From an uncultured Massilia sp. (GTDB taxonomy: Bacteria > Pseudomonadota > Gammaproteobacteria > Burkholderiales > Burkholderiaceae_D): DNA of 64,000 nucleotides. Shown here piece after piece: positions 57,209 to 64,000 of the stretch. Under the pieces are notes generated by a model. It did not search any database. It was not told the origin of the DNA and saw nothing but the letters and a program-made list of their open reading frames with translations. The DNA lies in the NCBI RefSeq assembly GCF_913773735.1, contig NZ_CAJYEB010000002.1:62001-126000 (forward strand). Reading direction: 5' to 3'. Position numbers and translations under genes: made by a program. Position 1 is the first letter of the stretch. Each line of letters starts with the position of its first letter.

Positions 57209-57254
57209 GGGTCAGAGCCCGGTGTTGCTTTCAAAGGGGCGCTGACCCCGGTGT
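57208..57254. repeat. REP pair related to the RAYT ends
   Basis: GGGGTCAGAGCCCGGTGTT (57208-57226) and the inverted GCTGACCCCGGTGTT (57241-57254). The GGGTCAGAGCCCGGT core is the same as in the 44-base ends of the RAYT element at 25.2-26.0 kb. It lies at the convergent ends of the HD-GYP gene and the glycosyltransferase gene. Confidence 0.75.
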
Positions 57255-57288
57255 TCATCCGCGACGCCAGCAGAACCGGCAATCCGCA

Positions 57289-58440
57289 TCACCCCAGCCT
57301 CGCCGCCGGCGCCAACCCGACCGTGGCCTTGCGCGCCACCAGTTCCTGGTACAGCTTGACGTAGCCTTCCGCCATCGTCTCCGAGGTGAACAAGCGCCAG
57401 TAGCGCGCCTCCGCCCGCCGCCCCATCGCCGCGGCCAGTTCCGGCTCGTCCCACAGCTTGCGCATGGCCGCGCGCAGCGATGCGTGGTCGGACGGCGGCA
57501 CCACCAGGCCGGTCTCGCCGTGCACGTTGATGTAGGTGGTGCCGGTGCCGATCTCGCTCGAGATCATCGGCTTGCCGTACATCGCGCCCTCCAGCAGCGA
57601 AATGCCGAAGGCTTCCGAGCGCAGGTGCGAGGGGAAGGCCACCGCATAGCAGAGCTTGAGCAGGGCCGCCTTGTCGAGATCGTCGACGGCGCCGACGAAC
57701 ATCACCGTCCTGAGGCCCAGCCGCTCGGCGTGGGCCTTGAGTTCCTGTTCGATCGGGCCGGCGCCCACGATCACCACCGGATAGTCGGTACCGGCGACGG
57801 CGTCGAGCAGGATGTGCAGGCCCTTGTAGTAGCGCAGCACGCCGACGAACAGGAAGAACTTCGGGCCGACGCGCGCGCGCCAGGCATCCAGGCGCGCCTG
57901 GTCCGCTTCGGGATAGCTGGACTTGTCCAGGCCGAACGTGATCACGCGCGTCTTGTCGCGATAGCGGTCGAGCACGGCCGACGAGGCCAGGTAGTTCGGC
58001 GAGGTGGCGACGATCGAATCGACGCTGGCGAGGAAGCGGTGCTTCAGCGGCTGGTACAGGCGCAGCAGCGTCTTCTGGCGCACGATGTCGGAGTGGTAGG
58101 TCACGACGGTCGGCTTGTCGATGCGCGCGAGGAAGTGCGCCAGGTCCATGAAGGGCCAGGGGAAATGGTAGTGCACCACGTCGGCATCGCGCGCCATGCG
58201 CGCCAGCATGCCGATCGACTGCAGCGACACGGCGTTCGACGCCACCTCGAAGTTCAGCGGCGCGCGGTGCACGGCATGGCCTTCGTAGTCGAACGGCGCC
58301 AGGTCGTCGTCGCGCGACAGCGACAGCACCTGGTTGGTCACGCCCAGGCGCCCGGTGCTGACGCACATCTGGCGGATGACCTGTTCGACGCCGCCGACGG
58401 AGTCCGGGAAATAGGTCTTGTAGAAGTGGAGGACGCGCAT
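57289..58440 (-). CDS. GT4-family glycosyltransferase
   Basis: A 383-aa GT-B glycosyltransferase of family 4. It starts MRVLHFYKTYFPDSVGGVEQVI, the usual N-terminal fold with a GGVE turn; the second Rossmann half has FFLFVGVLRYYKGLHILLDAV and the donor-binding E(x7)E motif in SEAFGISLLEGAMYGKPMISS. The likely donor is a GDP- or UDP-sugar; GDP-D-rhamnose or GDP-mannose is suggested by the gmd/rmd genes upstream. It is the last gene of the minus-strand polysaccharide cluster, and WbpY/WbpX-like mannosyl/rhamnosyltransferases are the nearest style. Confidence 0.92.
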   Translation of the reverse strand: MRVLHFYKTYFPDSVGGVEQVIRQMCVSTGRLGVTNQVLSLSRDDDLAPFDYEGHAVHRAPLNFEVASNAVSLQSIGMLARMARDADVVHYHFPWPFMDLAHFLARIDKPTVVTYHSDIVRQKTLLRLYQPLKHRFLASVDSIVATSPNYLASSAVLDRYRDKTRVITFGLDKSSYPEADQARLDAWRARVGPKFFLFVGVLRYYKGLHILLDAVAGTDYPVVIVGAGPIEQELKAHAERLGLRTVMFVGAVDDLDKAALLKLCYAVAFPSHLRSEAFGISLLEGAMYGKPMISSEIGTGTTYINVHGETGLVVPPSDHASLRAAMRKLWDEPELAAAMGRRAEARYWRLFTSETMAEGYVKLYQELVARKATVGLAPAARLG

Positions 58441-58457
58441 GGGCCTGGCAGTCGGGA

Positions 58458-59699
58458 TCAGAGCAGCGAACGGTAGACGGCGGCCATCATGCCTGCCGTC
58501 GCGTTCCAGGTGAGCTGGGCGGCGCGGGCGCGGCCCGCGGCGACGCAGCGCGCCCGCAGGGCCGGTTCGCGCGCGAGGGCCAGCATGGCGTCGGCGATCG
58601 CCCCGCTGTCGAGCGGATCGACCTCGAGCGCGGCGCCGGCCGCCACTTCGGGCAGCGAGGTCGTGTTCGACGTCACCACCGGCACGCCGGAGGCGAACGC
58701 CTCGACGACCGGGATGCCGAAGCCTTCGTACAGCGAGGGAAAGGTGAACACGCCGGCGCCGGCGTAGACGTGGCGCAACTGGACGTCGTCGGTGAGATGA
58801 TTCAGCCAGACCACGCCGGCACCGTCGCGCGCCGCGGCGGCGATCCGCCGCACCACCTCTTCGGAGCGGGCGCCGGCATGGCCGACGATGACGAGCTGGC
58901 GTTCGGCGCGCACGGCTGCGGGCAGCGCCAGGTAGGCATCGAGCAGGCGCCCCACGTTCTTGCGCGGCTGCAGCGTCCCGACGAACAGGAAATAGCCGGG
59001 CCGCAGGCCGTGGGCGCGCAGCGTGGCGGCCACGGCTTGCGCCGCCGGCGCCTCGAACCATTCGTCGTCGACGCCGCAGGGCACCACGCTGATGCGGCGC
59101 TCGTCGACGCCGAAGCACTCGACCAGCTCGTCGATGGCGTAGTGCGACAGGGCGATCACGTGGTCGGCCTTTTGCGCGGCCTTGCGCTGCATCCAGTTCT
59201 TGAGGTTGCGCAGGCGCGGATTGCACCATTCCGGGTGCTTGATCGGCAAGGCATCGTGCAGCCCCGCCACCACCGGGCAATCCATGCGCACGACACGGTA
59301 GTCGGTGACGTGGAACACGTCCACCGGCATATGCACGCGGTGGGCGTCCGGCGTCACCAGGTCGAGCAGCGAGGCACGCTCGAACGATTGCGGCAATGCC
59401 TGCCCGGCCACGAGTTCGGCGTGCCCGCGCAGGCGCGGCCAGGAATACGGCGCCAGTTCGCAGCCGACCTGCGGCAGGTGGCGCAGCAGCGCCTTGGTGT
59501 AGACACCGATGCCGTCCAGGTGGCCGCCGGTCAGCGCCGGCTCGATCATCGTGGTGCCGATGCCCACGCGCAGCACGCGCGCGGCATGCTGGGCGCGGGC
59601 CGGCGCCACCGGTCCGGAAGCGGCATCGTCCCCGGCCGCCTCGGCCCATACGGCGCCGGCGGGCGGTTCGATCATGGCCGCTTCCAGGCCGGACGGCAT
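58458..59699 (-). CDS. GT4-family glycosyltransferase
   Basis: A 413-aa GT-B glycosyltransferase. It has a 40-residue variable leader, then LRVGIGTTMIEPALTGGHLDGIGVYTKALL, DVFHVTDYRVVRMDCPVVAGLHDALPI, the GYFLFVGTLQPRKNVGRLLDAYLAL motif and E(x7)E in PSLYEGFGIPVVEAFASGVPVVTS. The ATG at 59699 is six bases downstream of the rmd stop; a GTG at 59708 overlapping that stop is an alternative. With the other GT4 enzyme, gmd and rmd it forms a small D-rhamnose-type polysaccharide cluster. Confidence 0.92.
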   Translation of the reverse strand: MPSGLEAAMIEPPAGAVWAEAAGDDAASGPVAPARAQHAARVLRVGIGTTMIEPALTGGHLDGIGVYTKALLRHLPQVGCELAPYSWPRLRGHAELVAGQALPQSFERASLLDLVTPDAHRVHMPVDVFHVTDYRVVRMDCPVVAGLHDALPIKHPEWCNPRLRNLKNWMQRKAAQKADHVIALSHYAIDELVECFGVDERRISVVPCGVDDEWFEAPAAQAVAATLRAHGLRPGYFLFVGTLQPRKNVGRLLDAYLALPAAVRAERQLVIVGHAGARSEEVVRRIAAAARDGAGVVWLNHLTDDVQLRHVYAGAGVFTFPSLYEGFGIPVVEAFASGVPVVTSNTTSLPEVAAGAALEVDPLDSGAIADAMLALAREPALRARCVAAGRARAAQLTWNATAGMMAAVYRSLL

Positions 59700-59704
59700 C
59701 TTGC

Positions 59705-60646
59705 TCACGCCTCGTACATCCAGCGCAGGGTGTCGACGAGCGGCACCGGTTCGACCGGGCCGATCGTCTCGACCAGCCTGGCGTTGCTGCCGGTGAGCGT
59801 CAGGACGTCGTTGGCGCGCACGAAGGCGGGGTTGACGTGCACCTCGATGCGGTAGCCGGCGATGTCGCTCATGGTGTCGATCAGGCTCTCGAGCGAGGCC
59901 GAGCGCGCCGAGCAGACGTTGAAGACCTCGCCGGCCGGCGCGGCGGCCAGCAGGCGGCGGTAGCTCCTGGCGACCATGCGCACGTCGGAAAAATCGCGCG
60001 CGATCGCCAGGTTGCCCAGCTCGATGTGGCGCGCGCCCTTGCGGAAATGCGACACGATCTTGGGCAGCAGGAAGTTGTCGGCCTGGCCGACGCCGGTATA
60101 GTTGAACGGGCGCGCGATGACGATCGGCAGCTTGTCCATCCACAGCCGCGCCATGGCCTCCATGGCCAGCTTGCTGACCGCGTAGTCGTTGGCGGGCGCG
60201 GGCGCCACCCGTTCGTCGATGACGGGCACGGCGGCGTTGCCGTAGATGTTGGCGGACGACGCCAGCAGCACGCTGGACGGCTTGTGCGTGGCCTTCGCCA
60301 GCGCGTCGAGCAGGTTGCGGGTGCCGACCACGTTGACGCGGTACATCTGGTCGGCATCGTTGTGGGCCACGAAGGCGATGGCGGCCAGGTGGACGACGAC
60401 GTCCGGACGCACCAGTTCGACGACTTCGGCCAGCGCGGCACGGTCGAGCAGGTCGACCGTGTGGATGTCGGGCCCGGTTTCGCGGACCGTCGAGACGGTG
60501 CCGTGGACATGGTAGCCGGCCGCGGTCAGCTCGCGCGCCATGTAGCGGCCGGTGAAGCCGCGCAGTCCGGTGACGAGGGCACGCTTGCCCTCCCCTTCGC
60601 GCGGTTCGGCCATGCGTACGAGGTCTTCCGTGACCATGCGATTCAT
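59705..60646 (-). CDS. rmd: GDP-4-dehydro-6-deoxy-D-mannose reductase
   Basis: A 313-aa short-chain dehydrogenase/reductase. The NAD(P) motif is ALVTGLRGFTGRYMA (GxxGxxG), the catalytic triad region has LASSANIYGN and the YAVSK pair, and VVHLAAIAFV and ARPFNYTGVGQADNFLLPKI are as in the Rmd subfamily. It reduces the Gmd product to GDP-D-rhamnose. The start is one base after the gmd stop, so the pair is co-translated. N-terminal alternatives (Met4, Met12) are possible. GDP-L-fucose synthase is excluded by length and by the Rmd-like substrate region. Confidence 0.92.
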   Translation of the reverse strand: MNRMVTEDLVRMAEPREGEGKRALVTGLRGFTGRYMARELTAAGYHVHGTVSTVRETGPDIHTVDLLDRAALAEVVELVRPDVVVHLAAIAFVAHNDADQMYRVNVVGTRNLLDALAKATHKPSSVLLASSANIYGNAAVPVIDERVAPAPANDYAVSKLAMEAMARLWMDKLPIVIARPFNYTGVGQADNFLLPKIVSHFRKGARHIELGNLAIARDFSDVRMVARSYRRLLAAAPAGEVFNVCSARSASLESLIDTMSDIAGYRIEVHVNPAFVRANDVLTLTGSNARLVETIGPVEPVPLVDTLRWMYEA

Positions 60647-60647
60647 G

Positions 60648-64000
<3,353 letters not shown>

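Overview
The window looks like chromosome of a high-GC betaproteobacterium of the family Oxalobacteraceae (Massilia/Telluria/Duganella type). That placement is an inference from PEP-CTERM proteins, a complete hut pathway with a GntR-type HutC, type B L31, GTCAGAGCC-type REP sequences and the general codon style; no 16S gene is present.

Layout. 1-2.3 kb: the 3' part of a hybrid histidine kinase, a Mug/deoxyinosine-type DNA glycosylase and a PEP-CTERM protein. 2.55-9.9 kb (minus strand): a small membrane protein, a catalytically degenerate alpha/beta hydrolase and a tripartite RND efflux pump, ending in a strong terminator; a LysR gene diverges from this operon across a perfect 26-bp dyad. 11-14.2 kb: Mpo1-like, glycine-zipper lipoprotein, EamA transporter, GNAT, a candidate minus-strand sRNA and a 63-aa protein. 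14.2-23.3 kb (minus): an osmoprotectant-type binding-protein/permease fusion and the histidine utilisation genes hutI, hutD, hutF, hutG, hutH, hutU, headed by a GntR-type palindrome; hutC lies at 27.2 kb after a periplasmic amidohydrolase, a REP-bounded RAYT element and ada. 28.3-34.5 kb: trxA, rho, a small membrane protein, rpmE2, a GT39 glycosyltransferase, an FxDxF PEP-CTERM protein, a small membrane protein and tRNA-Leu(CAA).

34.45-51.14 kb is a 16.7-kb integrated island in the 3' end of tRNA-Leu. It is bounded by a 24-bp direct repeat (attL/attR) and is visibly lower in GC. It carries a P4-type integrase, an AlpA-type regulator, a Prim-Pol/DUF3987 replication protein followed by a large inverted repeat (possible origin), and a three-gene ABC-ATPase conflict system (ABC-3C type): a candidate PD-(D/E)xK effector, a middle component, and a DUF3732 ATPase with a zinc-hook-like CPVC. 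An almost ideal LexA box stands upstream of this operon. The island also holds a DUF4145 protein, a MASE4 hybrid histidine kinase, orphan proteins, a lipoprotein and an XRE regulator with a 14-bp palindrome. An imperfect 24-nt palindrome is scattered through its right half.

51.2-64 kb returns to core style: VOC protein, periplasmic solute-binding protein, a MHYT-PAS-PAS-HisKA-REC-HPt kinase overlapping an HD-GYP response regulator, two GT4 glycosyltransferases with rmd and gmd (a GDP-D-rhamnose route), and the malic enzyme maeB running off the right edge.

The most promising unexplained biology is the ABC-3C operon behind a LexA-type operator. Secondary leads are the pseudo-hydrolase next to the RND pump, the candidate sRNA at 13.7 kb and the perfect 44-bp repeats around the RAYT gene.
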